Of a DNA stretch of 64,000 bases, positions 12,680 through 26,720 are shown in pieces (the first letter of the stretch is position 1; every line of letters starts with the position of its first letter). The stretch is from assembly GCA_039881145.1 (NCBI GenBank), contig JAYKKI010000003.1, forward strand, positions 5,041,001-5,105,000, given 5' to 3'. The notes under the pieces are model-generated. The model was not told where the DNA came from. It made no database searches and saw nothing but the letters and a program-made list of their open reading frames with translations. Origin of the DNA: Druceiella hillmani. Taxonomy: Eukaryota > Arthropoda > Insecta > Lepidoptera > Hepialidae. Position numbers and translations under genes: made by a program.

Positions 12680-14890
12680 TTAATAGTATAGCCGATATCG
12701 CGAATGTCGGCCGATACACACAACTGAGCACGAACGCATCTCAGCGCGTGCCGACTACGGTTGTATTTAATGTAATATTTATATGCATATTATATTTCCT
12801 TTGACTATTTTCTTTTTCTCTTTTACTACTCCGTCAATCTAAATTGTTTTTTCAACAAAATAAAAAAAAGGAAAACAGCAGTTTCTGTTTTTTTTGCATT
12901 TCAAATTAAAGTACATTTGTTTGAAGTGAATCCTCTAAACATATCACTTTTTTAACAATTTTGGCGAGAAGTAAGTTGCAAAAAAAATTTTTATGAAATA
13001 AATGTATGAAAACCATAAAAATAATCGCGTCAAATTATAGATGAAGATTTGGTCTATTTTTTGCATCCAAATTATTAATACATATTTCCAGAGTTTAGAC
13101 TAAACTTGGCTAAAATTGAACTTTTTCGTCAAAAACACGGCCTTAAATTTCAAACGTTTTAGAAAAAATCGTGTTTTCGAGTTAAATGTAAAAAAATATA
13201 TTTTCGAGTTAAATGTGTAAATAAGCTTTCGTTCTGAAGTTTTAAACAACAAATTGTTAGTGAAAATTACAGCAAAATAAATTCTATATAGCAAGGCAAA
13301 ATACAAAAAAAAACAAGTAAGGATTCAGATAGATTTAATAAATTTTTGAAATAGTTTACAATTTGTGGCAGGGGTACCATTTCGAGTCTGTTAATATTCT
13401 CACTCCTCTCATATTCTTTCAAATCATGACAATTATATGCTTTAGACGTGCAGTTTCATTTCTAAAATCGCTAATATTTGTCATCTTTAGAAACACAAAA
13501 TTGAAATATTAACGTTTTCATTCACTTTGCAAGTCGTTCAAATAGGAATTTTAAAAGTAATAAAAACTTTACTTAATGTCAAAGTGAATTTTTATTTAAG
13601 TAATTTTAATTATAACATTTCCCATACCGTATTTTTCTCACTATTGTAAGAAAGGTGTTTAAAAGGAAAATTTTACCTTTCACACTGGTATTAAACAAAT
13701 TAGTGAATAATGTGGACACTTGAATAGAAATTCATTTCAACTACGTAGATTTAATTTTCATCATTTTTACGTCGGTAACCTAACTTTCTACTTATCCGCA
13801 ATTAGTCCAATAACAAGTTTACATTTATAGTGGTTGACTAGGAATGTGACGTTATTAATAAATACCATGAACGTTGAAGAAGGAAGATATTAGAAACCAG
13901 AAACACTTAATAAAGTCAAATATGACCGTTGTAAACCAATCCCTTAAGTTGTTTCTCTGTGAATATACTTCTAAAACGTTTTAGTGACATAAAGTTCTGC
14001 AACCAGTCTGTTCGTGTTTTCAGTACACATGATGATCACAAAGTAATCGTAAATATATATGCAAAACTTCGTAGTAGTTTTAGAATGGCTAACAGAATAC
14101 ATGTCATAATTATATTACGATTTATTGTAAATGTTCATTTCGTACATTCAGTAATAGTAACTCAATACTGAGATGAAAAGGGATTCAAGTGTTTCTTAAA
14201 TTAAAAAATTTCCTTCATTCAAAAATTTTAGTATATTGTTGTATCGCATTTTACTTTTTTTAAAATTTGTTTTACTTATTTTTGGTGACTTCAGCATATT
14301 ATCGATAATTTCTTTAACACTAATTAAAACAAATCGTTGTCAAACAAAAGCTTTTAACCATTGTTATATCAGGTAACGACAGAAAGAAATATCTCATTTT
14401 TTTCCAGAAATTTCGTCTGGGAATATATTCTTTGTACGTATATCAAAAGTTCAATAATCAAAGTTTCTAGTTCCGTTACGAGAGCGATCGAGAAAAATTG
14501 GAATGTAAAGTTATGAAGAACTGAAAAGACTAGGCAGACAGGCAAAACAGGATAGCAATAATTAATGAAAATTTGTGGATAGAAAGAAAAACAAAAAAAA
14601 AAATAATAGAAATATTTTCAAGTTCAAGCAAGGTAAAATAAATTTTATGAAAATTGTTTCAATTTATTTTTAAATCATATTTACTTTTTCATGTTTAAAC
14701 TAACAAACTATAGCCGTAAATATTGTCATGAATACGAAATCTCATTTTCACCTTTGAAGTACGGATTGTTGCACACAAAATTTATTATTAATATAAATAG
14801 AAACAATATTTATAAAATAGAAACAAATATTTTATTTTCAACGATATATTAGTTTAAATTGATTGTAAAATTGTATGAAAGGGGATAAAG

Positions 14891-14966
14891 TATCACATTA
14901 AAGCATCACAGCCGTCCTTCTCAGAAATTTAGAATTATAGAAGATAAATTTTAGCACAATGGTCAC
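14891..14966 (+). repeat. Short dispersed repeat (partner at 16109-16184)
   Basis: It aligns with 16109-16184 in the same orientation. Shared order: 'c(a/c)cattaaag', 'tcacagc(c/t)gtc(c/t)ttctcagaaa', 'tagaa', 'aaattt(t)agca', 'atggt'. The copies are moderately diverged and their origin is unknown. Confidence 0.45.
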
Positions 14967-16539
14967 GGATGCCAATACGAAAAATTAAAATTTAATAATA
15001 ATTGTCTTGCTATCCGTAATTTTATTTATTGTTACAAACAATTATATATTTTGGAAGTAATTATTTATATCCGCAGCTAATATATTTTAAGGTTTATCGA
15101 CATACGATTAAGAGAGCCATATAATATAAGGAAGAGTGTATTTTTTTAAAAATACTTCCTATTTAAACCATCTTCAACAAATTTTCTCTCAAATCCAATA
15201 TGCACCGAAATAAAATTTGTCCTTTCCGGGGAAGAAACTTCATTGATATATCCGAAAAATTTTATCTCGCGATATCAAAGGAACCGTTTTAAAAACATAT
15301 GTTTATTAAATATTTAGATCCTTATGAGGGGACAAAATTAAATTTTAAAATTTTCTCAGTTGCTTAAAAGAACAACGAAATTTCAATAGTAATTAATAAA
15401 AAAATCAGAATTGTAATTTAGCGAATAAGTTAAAATATAACATTAAATCGCATGCTAGGGAGATTTTCGGTCACGATTTAGTTAACTTTTGTTTGTTTAT
15501 GAAATCTATAATAAAATAGTGAAATTTAATTAAATGCGCAATTAATCTACCTGAGCTATGTATGTTGCAATTAACCCTTGTGAGAGGAAATTAAATTAAA
15601 TTAAATATAAACATGAATTAAGAACATAGTATAAAAATGTATTAAGAACATTTAATACGGAATCTGATGAATATTTTCTTAAAATAAATAAAAACGAGTA
15701 TTGATAAATTTTAAGCAATTGTACCCAAAACGTTCCTTTTTTCTAATTTGTACTCAAGCAAAACATTATAAAAAAAATTAATTTCTTCAGATTTTTTCAG
15801 ATTTTTCAAAGGGATCGATCGAAAATTGGAGACAAGTGTGCACACTGCAGGTATTTTTGATGGTAAATAGTTCACAAATATTCGTATTCTACTCGAATCT
15901 ATTGATCTCATGTGTTCAGAAAAACAAATGTTTAGCGCCCATTTTACATGTACGAGACGACACGTACAATTTTTTTCAACATTTTATGAAGCACCTACTT
16001 TCAAAATTTCATGCAAGTAAATCTTAAACTGCGGAAATAGTGAAGCTGAGAATACACCCTGAAAATAGAATGCTGTAGGCTAATTCAAGTATCCATCCTG
16101 TGAAAATGTCCCATTAAAGTTTGTCACAGCTGTCTTTCTCAGAAAGTTTTTGGCGTAGAAAGTCGAAATTTAGCATGGTAATGCTTATTTTGCATTAATA
16201 TTAACTTAACAAAAAGTTAATCTGAGTGTTCTAGGTATGATTAATATAATTTTTTGCTCTCGGTTGAGTGGGCAATTTTATAGAAAGAAATTAAAACGAT
16301 GTGTTGGGAGGATTGTAAAACTTTTTTTAGGATTTCATTTTACACAATTTAAGAGATATTTCTGATAACATTGACAAAAACATGTCACACATCGCCGTCG
16401 CCGCTAATATTAATATTAAGATAAAACAGTCTCGCTAGAAGTTAGGTTAATTTTCTCACAAAAATATGGCGATTTCTCTAGTTGTCTAGATGATCTCATA
16501 GTTTTTGGGAAATATACAATTTTTACGCCTGTGAAAGAT

Positions 16540-16546
16540 ATATATG

Positions 16547-16582
<36 letters not shown>

Positions 16583-16611
16583 ATTGCATATATACGCATA
16601 TGACGCAATAA

Positions 16612-16664
<53 letters not shown>
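16540..16664. repeat. Two (TA)n tracts with flanking inverted repeat
   Basis: TA tracts lie at about 16552-16579 and 16614-16664. The first is bracketed by the inverted pair tatatatgcaataa (16540-16553) and ttattgcatatata (about 16581-16594), so the strand can fold with the TA tract as loop. Confidence 0.85.
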
Positions 16665-16668
<4 letters not shown>

Positions 16669-19099
16669 AATAAAAGTACTGCGTACCTAATAATATTTAA
16701 ACTTGTTTGTGTATCCAAGTATATATGGGACTCCCATTAAACTTTGTAAACAACGTAAGAGATTTGAGTACTAATTAAATTCCATCAATGTAAAAAAAAA
16801 TGCATGTCATAGAGAAAAATACTTTACAAATTATTGTACATTGAAACTTCAAAAATAAAATTTAAAGTATTATTTGTGGTGAACAGAAAAATAATTATGG
16901 AGTAATTTACGTTCAATGATGTGTTTCTCATTCCTATTTTCTTATTACCCCTACTGCATTCTTTAAGGGAGAAGTGATTTTCCGGAATATGAACTCTTTT
17001 TTCCTATCTAAAATATTTGTCATAATGGTCGTACCTTGCTAACATTATTCTTTCTAAGGTTCCATAGTGATACAGACGTACTTATTTCATTAAGTACGTT
17101 CGCCCGTCCATAATGTCACAGTCCGAAACGCCCGAATGTCACTCAGCTTTAGATCTACATATATTCATTGTATTTCCTAAATAGAAGCTTCATATAAAAT
17201 TTTCTCTTAATGTGTATATAAAATTGGATTCAATTTTATTTCTGACTGCGGTATCGCTAAACTGATCTGTTACAATTAAACTAAAGTTTTATTTATAATT
17301 TTTAATATTCCGAGTTCCATTTATAAAATGCCTAACTTGAAATCGACATGCAATATATCCGTCAATCCGCCATCGAAAAATTCTTGATGGTGCACAATAT
17401 GGGCATGTGATTAAAATTTGAATACTAAATAATTTAAATTAATTTTCAGAAAAAAATTGAAGTAATAAAGAAAACTACAGAAACATACTCTGTGCGTATT
17501 TCGACACTAACTTGACAGGTAATTCGCGCCCTTCCCCATCAAAGTTCTTGCGACTATATCATTAGGCCACAATGATTAAAAATATTATTTAAATAATTTT
17601 ATTAACAAAATATCAGTTTCCATCTTAATTCAATTTCATTACGCTTTTTACACTCAAATCTACTTTTACAGTGACCACGATTACTTCTTCCCTACGCATA
17701 TGTTTTCGGACGCTATTTCCTCACGAAAATAATTGAATTGTGCATAAATTGAAATATTGTTTGAGTTTGGAACGGAATCATAAGGAGACAGATAAGTTGA
17801 TGAGAAAAATACTCAATTTTTTGGGTGATTCTGCTTATTGCTCGCTAGTCAGATATTGGAACTGGATTGTGACTTTTCCGGTTGAAAAAAACGTAATCGT
17901 CCAATAAATTATACGGTGTGGAATAGTTTAGTTTTAGAATTATTAATATTAAATAATTAAAAATAATTTCATTATTCAATGGTTTATAACAGTATGATAA
18001 CTGATCTAATTAAAATTTATATTTTAAGAAAAACACAAAATCATGAAAAATATTGTTTGTTGACGCAATAATGATATAGTATATACGACAATTTATAAAA
18101 TATATGTATTCACTAAATATATTGTCATGAAAAATATGAAGAACAAAAGAAAAGCGAACAAAAAGACGATCGTAACAATAAAAGTTTTTATGAGGTAATC
18201 ATTTTTTTTCTTACGTATGAATGTACAAAACTTTAGATTTATTCGTGTCTTAGATAACAAAGGCAAATCTTGTTTATTATGAGGCTGATTCACTCTGAAA
18301 CTTGTCTTTGAATTTGGTTTTCTTTCAACGGGTAATTGAAAACTTTATTGCAATTAATTTTTAAATAACGCTCACCGTGCACGCGACTCTTCCCGTTACC
18401 ATTTCCCCGTGGATTTGTTGACGAGTTCTTGATGATGATATTACACGAAATGTATTACGCTATATATGTTTTTTCCTAATTACAAATTAAAATACTACGG
18501 GATCCATTTTGATTTAGTTGTTATATTATATAACCTATGTAATTTGGGATAGTGCGCCGATTTTAAATTTACCTAATTTATGAAAATCGGATTAGTCGTT
18601 TCGTCGCTACGACAGAATAAAAAAACTCACATAATTACACACTAATTCCAGTTTTTTCAGCTATGAACAATTTGATATTTTGAAATTTTCAATGCCGAAA
18701 GTTTTTTACCTCAATGCAACATGTTCCTACTCACAATAAATTTAAAACATTTTGCAAAATTTCTCACCTTAATATGAAGTAACAATTAAATTACAATTTA
18801 AGTAGAAAATAAGATATTTTGTAAATTTAGTTTACTACCGTTACTTTGGTTTCAATAAATTTAAAAAAAAGTGAATTTAACAAATATTATAATTCATGCA
18901 TATTAATGCAAAAACTTTAAAATATTTATAATGTTAAATATCTACAAAATATTCTTGGTTGCAACATTTTAAAAACTATATCTTAGGGTGATAACACTAA
19001 TGATTGCTATTACTCTGCAGTCTCGTCTTCAAACAAAACTTGAAGTCTAGCTAAATATACATATTAAATAAAAGAAAAAAACCATAACATATCATTACA

Positions 19100-19138
19100 T
19101 ACACACACACACACACACTTACACACACACACACACAC

Positions 19139-19186
<48 letters not shown>

Positions 19187-19187
19187 A

Positions 19188-19236
<49 letters not shown>
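19100..19236. repeat. Compound (AC)n(TA)n microsatellite
   Basis: An (AC)n tract (about 19100-19139, interrupted once by tt) passes directly into (TA)n with a short internal gtgtg, ending near 19236. Confidence 0.95.
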
Positions 19237-19238
<2 letters not shown>

Positions 19239-20529
19239 CTCACCTACATAATTTTGAACTGCTTTACAATAATACTTTTCTTAAATAAGCAATGAAGAGA
19301 GCGAGAGCGAATGGATATAAAGTTACCAATTTTCAATTATTACAACATTTAAAATAAATTTCCATTGAATCATTGATACCAACCGTTGTGGTTTGTCACC
19401 ACAAATAAACATTCACATCATTTCGATCGAATTCATCATAAAAAAAGATTTTTTTATAAATTAAGGGTTTGAATAAGTTAAAATCTGAATTTACTAAATG
19501 TGAATGGTTGGAAATATGTACTGTCTGCGAGAATTGAGGTATAAAATATTTTCTCTTTTGCGAATTATTTAGATAAATGATACGACAGATGTGCTTTGTC
19601 TTCTCCAAAAAAATTCACAATAAGCTAGCTTGATAGCAGATTATTTGTAACAAATCGCGATTACATTTCCCACAATTTTTGCACAAACGTAATTTTCAAT
19701 ATCATATAATAGATACATATAAATATCCTTAACTAGGTAAAACTCGATTCCTGAACGCTAACATTTAAGATTTAAAAGGATTCAAATCATCTAGGATTTA
19801 TTTAGATACGACGAATGTTGGATGCAAATAAATTTCGTATTAATATAACCATAAATAAAAAGTATGCAACGATTTGTCAAAGATGGAAATTGGGGAAAGT
19901 TTTAGATCACCGTTATAAAGTTAGGGACAGTATTTTCTTAGAATTTAATTATTTCCATATACGTACTAGTGATAAAATTCTTTATAATATTAGTATTTAG
20001 TAAAATGACGCATTGACTCAATAAATGTCAAAATTTATTAATCGAGAAATTAAATTTTAGTTAAGTGCAAAGAGTTTCAAAATAATAAATATGGAATTTA
20101 TAATCTTATTAGACCACGTCTGAAGAAGATCATTTTTGCATAAACTAAGAATATTTAACCATTAATATTTTTTCAATATATCAGAGTGCATATTCTAATA
20201 AAGAATGTAGATATTCGCGTGAATAATTATAACAAACTACAGTTAACACTTTTGAAATAAATATTCGTTAAATATTTCATTAATTAAAATAAAATTCATA
20301 TCTTAGTAACTGTTACAATATACGTTCAATTAAGGAACCAAGTACACCGAAGGGCAGAATTCTATGAAAAGTTAAATGCTGAGCGGATGTCTTTGTTTAT
20401 TTAGAATGATAAATTTGCTATCGGGAGGTGCAAAGAGAGTAAGTCAAGTGATAGAGCACCTTGTTTGAATAGCTAAGTCATAACAGAACAGGAGACGCTA
20501 CTTACATTTAACACTTTAATTACACATTG

Positions 20530-20780
20530 CATCCTATAAAATTACTCAGAATATCTGGGCCGCCAATAATCACCTATGGATGTGAGGTGATGTCTCAAAG
20601 GAATGGAGAATTTTAAGGCTTTCCCACCAGCAAGGAATTTTAAGACTTCAGCAAAGAGCCAACTTTAATAGTCGAGATTGAGAGGACGCACAGCCAGTGG
20701 CTGAATACCCGCACAGCCGGTTGGTAGAGGCTTGATATTTAAGCATGAAAAAGTAGGTATTGAAGAGGAAATGTAAGAAA
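20530..20780 (+). pseudogene. Probable decayed LINE 3' fragment
   Basis: The plus strand reads IITYGCEVMSQRNGEF and later EIERTHSQWLNTRTAG, with stops between. The pattern resembles the 'LLYGCE.W' region followed by a '.W.GH..RMP..R' box, as found in the C-terminal part of many LINE ORF2 proteins. The segment is somewhat richer in GC than its surroundings, consistent with a coding fossil. Too short and broken for a family call. Confidence 0.4.
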
Positions 20781-23700
20781 AGATTTAAAGTTTAAATATT
20801 TTATTTTCTTTACGTTTGTTTAATTGCGTAAAGTTTCTACAAATATAATAATTCATCTAATTATTCAACAAAATACAAAAAATTCTAAGGACACACTTTA
20901 CTTCTATTGAGAAATTAAAGATTTGAATTAATTACTTAACATTTATCGTATCAACATTTTCTTGTCTTAATCCAAATTTTAATAAATCTTCTTTGAATAA
21001 TGTTAAATAAAGTTTGGCAAAAATGGACACTATACACAATGCAATATTTTTAAGCATTTTGTTTAATAAATTCGTGGAATAGTTTGATAATAAAAAATTA
21101 AACCCTCCCGGAATAGCAAAATTTCAGCCGATCACTTTTATATGAATGAAAAACAATTACGTACTTACGTGATTTTTTTTCAATATTGATAACTGCTAAT
21201 TATCTAAAACGAAAAGTAATGCCATCTAATATTAAGAAATTGTGTAGTTATGCTAACAAAATGCTGCCAGTATAAATAGCCAGGATAAGTTTATTATGCT
21301 GATTAGTATTGATACTCTAAGACGTAAAAAATCATTTACTATGCTTAAAAATTTAATAATGTTATGGTAGACGTGTCAAGTTTCAAAAGTTATTTTAAAG
21401 TAATGACCAAATAAATTTAAGAAATATTAAATTCTGGAGTCTGAATAATTTAACCTGGGATGATTGAGATGAGTAAAGTTAATTTGTTATCGTAACTTGG
21501 GATGGCTAAGATGAGTATGGTTGATTTGTTATTGTATCCTGGGATGACTAAGATGAGTAGGGTTAATTTGTTATTATAATTTTGAGACGTCTGGGATGAG
21601 TACGGTTAATTAATTATTGTATCCTGGGATAAGTAGGATGAGTACAGTTCATTTGTTATTGCAACCTCGCAAATTTGTCACGTAAATAAATTATGCAAAA
21701 ATACAGATCATCATCTTTAAAAATTTTAACCAATATTGCGCATCCAATTTGTTAATGTATCGTATGAAAATTCTATAAAAATGGTTACTATTTAAAATCC
21801 ATATGACATGGAATAAAAACATAAATAAATAATAAAAAAATGATCTTATAATTTTGCAGGTAAATATGAAAATGCATATGCCTAAGCCTCAGTTCAGATT
21901 TTGAAAAAAATATATCATTCACATATTAGCTTATTGTTATATGGTTAGAGCTACGTACTAGAAAGAAGTTTTTTATGACATGAAAAACATTTAATTTTTT
22001 AAACTTATTGTTTGTGTGAATCAGAATAGATATACTAAATGAAGAAATAAAGAGAGAAATACGGTTAACAAAAATGTTATTCATAATTAAAAGGAAAAAG
22101 AAACAAGGCCTTAAGCTACTTATACCAAGACTTTATACTCCTATATGGAGAAAGATAACCAATAACACAGACTATTGTTAAGCTCAATTTCAGCAAAAAA
22201 TCTGTTCGTAGTAATGAAAGTTATTGCATAATTTTCAATAATTAGAACATGAAAAATATAAAATGTCTGTCATCTTTATATCTTAAAAATTCTTGTCTTA
22301 TTTTACTGCCCGATGTTGGTAAAACTAAACTTTTCTGGTGAAGTATTTCATAAATAGATTTAATAGCGACACTCATTCAGTAAGTAAACGAATAGACAGA
22401 TAAATTTCCAAATTAAAAATTAATAACAAATGTAAAATTAACGCCAGTCAATAATTGTACTGAAAATAAATAGAAAATTGTTTCGACACTTTTTCCAACC
22501 AAAATAAACGTCATTTTAACTAACCAGTTGCTCGTACGAGTAATATAAACCTATATATGGGTATGGAGCGTTTTCGAAAAATTATCTCTACTGGAGTAAA
22601 AATAATTATTCACACTTGTGATAATATAAAGGAGGAAATTCTAAAAACTTAACAGATTTATTTTGTCCACGCGTTTACCTCATTTTCATTGGTTGAAAAT
22701 TAGCAGCTTGTGAATGATGAAAAAGAAAGGGACGTACGCTTTTGAATGAATGCTATGAGGTTAAATATTGAAAATTGTAATTGACACACTTTATTCAATT
22801 GCACAAAATGTCTGTCCAAAATTCTGATTTCTGTCTTTTATAATATGAAGTTTATGTTACTGAGAATAAGCTTTCCGCTTTATCGTCTGTCAATATCGTC
22901 TAAAATAAAAGTTTCTTCAGCATTTTTTTTAAGTTTCATATAAATTATTAATTCTGAAACATCATTCGAGAGCTACTTACTTTCCATGGTAAAAGCGAAC
23001 GTGTATTCTTAATACGTATTTAATGCAAGACATAATCAGGTGAGCTAGAGTAGTTGAAGTTATTCAACTCTAGACCATGGATCGATTACAAACCTGACCG
23101 AGGTTACGCGTCGCACAATTCCAAGCATACTATTATATTAAATGAAAGCTGAGAAATATTTTCCAAAGTAAGCTTGGGTAACGAAATAAGCTCTTTCGTT
23201 CAATGAGATTTCAATTAAAATGACAATCCAGGCTATCACATGTCGAAAGTTACATATTTATATAATTTAAATTCATAATACCTTAAAATATTTAAGTTAA
23301 CATTCGAAATAAAAATTCAATGCAGCTTGACATTCATATTGTTATCAGAAAATTTCCCCGTTAGCAATGAATTCTATAAAGCAATTTTCTTTTTAATGGA
23401 TAATAAATGCAAACTAATGAACTAAAGGCTTAATGAAAACCAAAAAAAGCTAGTGCATTAAAACCGTAATTAATATTATCTCGTTCGTGTTAGAAATAGA
23501 GAAAAAATCAATTATAAAAAAAAATAATTTCTACAAATGGAATGCGCTATATTTGCAGTCGACAAACCTAGTTCTTAGTCTAGGTTTAGCTTATTATTTG
23601 ATATTTGGATTTACTCTATTTCTATGCGTAGTCCAGTAAATAAAAGTATTATCAAGTGATTGCAAATCGCGATGTGAATTATATCTCATCACGTTAAATT

Positions 23701-25300
23701 GGGCAATCAATTAATCTTCATAAATTTAAATCAATAAATTTAATCTTCATAAATTTAAGACAAATATACAAACACAACACATTTTTCAAATTTATAAACG
23801 TGCTTCAAATTTAAACAGCCATTTTAATTTATGGCAATGCACGCAATTTACATTTCGCTTTGTCTAAATATAGTATATTTGTTTATTTAGCGTCATTCTC
23901 TATCTTAGAGTTAATCAATAAGAGTATAAACTTGTTACTAACAAGAATTGCCACAGAATATTAAATGTATCATTTTAAGGTGAAAATTGATACTTAGGGG
24001 CTATGGTATATTAACTTATACTAATGTATTTTAGAAAAAAATTGTTTGCGGAAGAATATTTTTACTGAGTATTCTTTTTCGGAGTAAAATTATAAGCTTC
24101 GTAAAAATGCACTATTCTTTATCGCACGTAACAAAATTTAAAATATCAATAAAATTTATGCGAAATTCCAGTATTGAGTACAATTATACTCTATTACATA
24201 AAATTGCCATTCACATTTCCCAACCAGTGACAGTGATGAAAATCTGATGCTGACATTATTTAAATAATTTTGTAATGTATTTAAAATAAAATAATCTTTT
24301 AATACATCATCTTCAGATATTTATTCCTTGGGAATTCAATATTATTTTAAGCGAATTTTGAAGAGAAATTATTTTCAAAACGATTTTTTGGAAAATCAAA
24401 TATTTTATTTGCGAAATTTCCTTCTCTCCTTTTTATTGTTTCGACAACATAATTAAAAAATGTAGTCTTTCTCTTTGCTATTTATTTACCATTATTACGT
24501 TTTCAATTTATCTTTTTATTTTGGATATGTGAAGAAGCACAAATTTTCAAGCGACGACTTGTAATATAATTTCATCAGTAAAAGATTATACCAATATCTG
24601 GCCGTGGGAAAAATAAGAAAATATAAGGAAAAACAGAATTAATACCAACAAAATTCCATTGACTATAATTTTTTTCGGTACAATACATACACAAGTTCAT
24701 ATTACTTTTGTTATTATGTTTTAACTTGGAAATTTGTTTGCTCAACACATTACAGTTAATAACAGATTAGTTTCTAAAATACTTTGGTGTATTTACTATT
24801 AAGCATAAAATTAAGACAAGATTTTTTTTCGATAGGTGTATTACATTATTCACATTGTCATTATTGTTTATTAGGCAATGTTTTTATTATTTTTATTGGT
24901 GAAATTTCAGCACTAACAGTAATTTCTGTTGTTTACTGTCTCTCTGTAATTATAATACATTGGACTAAGTAGCTTTATATTTCACTTATTCTTTTAAATC
25001 GAATAATAAACTAGATTAAATTGCTTTTTACTTTTTTTTAACTACTTTATGTATACTTCCTTTTTTTTGCTTATAAAACCAACAAGTTTAAAATATGGAA
25101 AATCATCATATATATTAATACGCTAAGGTTAAGATGTTACACTCCCTTTTTAGAAAAAACCTCACAACTAATCCACATAAATTATATATCATTTTATAGA
25201 TAATTGCTTGCTCTACCGGCATCCACAACTAAAAAAATTATTATTGCTATTGTTTTTGCAAATTAATTAATTATTAAAATTATATACACGGTTTGACGGT
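20781..25300. other. AT-rich non-coding region
   Basis: Apart from the minisatellite at 21454-21664, a 26-bp tandem pair (aatcttcataaattta) around 23716-23760 and a small imperfect hairpin at 23044-23074, I see nothing identifiable. No open frame has recognisable motifs. Confidence 0.5.
21454..21664. repeat. 42-bp minisatellite, five copies
   Basis: Five head-to-tail units of 42-43 bp share the pattern cctgggatgactaagatgag followed by tagggttaatttgttattgt. The fourth unit is the most diverged. Total length 211 bp. Non-coding. Confidence 0.92.
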
Positions 25301-25476
25301 CGGTAAAATTTTTGTTTAATTCCAAATCCACTCACAATAAATAAAGTGGCGCTTTAGCTCAATGCTTTTGATACTTGCGCCTCTATATGTCAATTTTATT
25401 AAAATATTTGTTTGATCTGTCATCTGAGCTTCATAATGGAATAAATAATGCGAAGACTTCGCACGGGTCACGCTAG
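25300..25476 (+). mobile_element. Helitron 3' terminus (non-autonomous)
   Basis: A perfect 7-bp stem with a one-base loop, tgcgaagacttcgca (25449-25463), is followed nine bases later by CTAG (25473-25476) and then T. A short hairpin about 10 nt before CTRR, inserted next to T, is the hallmark of a Helitron 3' end. The terminal wording (tgcgaag, then cgggtcacgctag) resembles non-autonomous Helitrons of Lepidoptera. The 5' end was not located; the start given is only an approximate inner limit. Confidence 0.6.
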
Positions 25477-25978
25477 TTTACTTTAATGTGATAAAGATAT
25501 CTTTTTGTGTTCATATGCAAATATCTTAAGATAGGAAAATATGTAATTAATCACATTCGCACAAAACTTCATCCATAACAGGTACATATGTCCACATTTA
25601 AGCAAGAAACTAGAAAAAACTAAATCATCTATTTGTATTATTATTCTTGGTTCCAATATTATATGGGTTTTGTGCACCTTTAAGAGTAAACATTTGAATT
25701 AAATCTACGTAGATCGAGCAATTAACGAAATGAACAACACGACTTGCTCAATACAATATTTTTCACTTTAATAAAGACCTCAAATACATTTTTTGCAATT
25801 TTGTATAATTTTTGGCTTATTAATGGCCCTTCTCGTTAAAATATTTTTTTATCATCAAACGAGAATTAAATTTAAAAATAATAAAGGATTTGTCCCAAAT
25901 TTTTTGTTATACCTTGATGAATCAAAATTTATCAACTCAATAAGTCCATTCCTATTATTCATAGAGCCACAATTTTAT

Positions 25979-26021
25979 AATATAATAGAGATATTGTATA
26001 ATAGAGATATTGTATAATAGA
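25979..26021. repeat. 19-bp tandem repeat
   Basis: Two and a fraction head-to-tail copies of tataatagagatattg are visible. Simple slippage product. Confidence 0.7.
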
Positions 26022-26439
26022 GCTTTTTTATTTTACCTGCGAATTTTTTTTCGTTTATGAAATTTCCAAGTGGCCAATATTAAACTGCGGTTCAGTTAAA
26101 AATTATAATTTTGCGAATATTTTGTTTTTTTATGATGGAGCCGAGTTTCCTATATTAAAAATTACTAATCCTATTTTTAAATATTTAAGTAAGCCTTATT
26201 AACTGACTTTTTCCAACCTTATAAGAGCTGGCAAACTTAAATATAATTGTAATATTTAAACTTCCAATCTTTTGTTAATTTCTAAATCTATTTAATAACT
26301 TGCCTTTTCCATACCCCAATGTAATAAGAGGCTTTAATTGAGACGGCATCGGTTTTAGTCGTTGTGTGTTTTAAACCTTGTAAAATAGATATAAAATAAT
26401 ATTATACCTATTGACCTATGATTAAAATAGACATAAAGT

Positions 26440-26720
26440 AAAACAGATGTAAAATAAAATTAATACAAACATTAATTATGCCACACCATCGGTGCTGCAG
26501 TCTATGAAGGACCATGATCGACACGATCGCACCATACCAATTCGCATGGTTCTTCACACGCTTGTACCAGAACCGAGATGTTATCCACAACATTGGTCAC
26601 GTACTTTGCATCACCTATTAGGCAGGTCTTCGTTTCTTTGAGTATATCTCACACTTCTAGGTGGTTAGTGGCTGCACAACGATCCTTCCTTTTGGCACCT
26701 TCTTGAAATTAATCTTTACT
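26440..26720 (-). pseudogene. Unidentified decayed coding-like segment
   Basis: On the minus strand one frame reads with only two stops over about 85 codons and has coding-like composition: DILKETKTCLIGDAKYVT, then SVLVQACEEPCELVWCDRVD. It is richer in GC than its surroundings. I do not recognise the family; an old transposable element fragment is the most likely source. Confidence 0.3.

Larger units (their letters stand above)
12684..20529. other. Long AT-rich non-coding region
   Basis: A short GC-richer stretch (about 12690-12760, with gccgatatcgcgaatgtcgg) follows the piggyBac element and may belong to an older insertion. A tandem pair 'ttttcgagttaaatgt' lies near 13170-13215. Otherwise only the microsatellites and short repeats listed separately are visible; open frames are short and without recognisable motifs. 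Confidence 0.5.

Noticed and set aside
16601..18078. 18-bp exact match tgacgcaataatgatata at 16601 and 18061
   Set aside because: At this AT content exact matches of 18 bp between two places in 64 kb are expected by chance; the flanks do not align.
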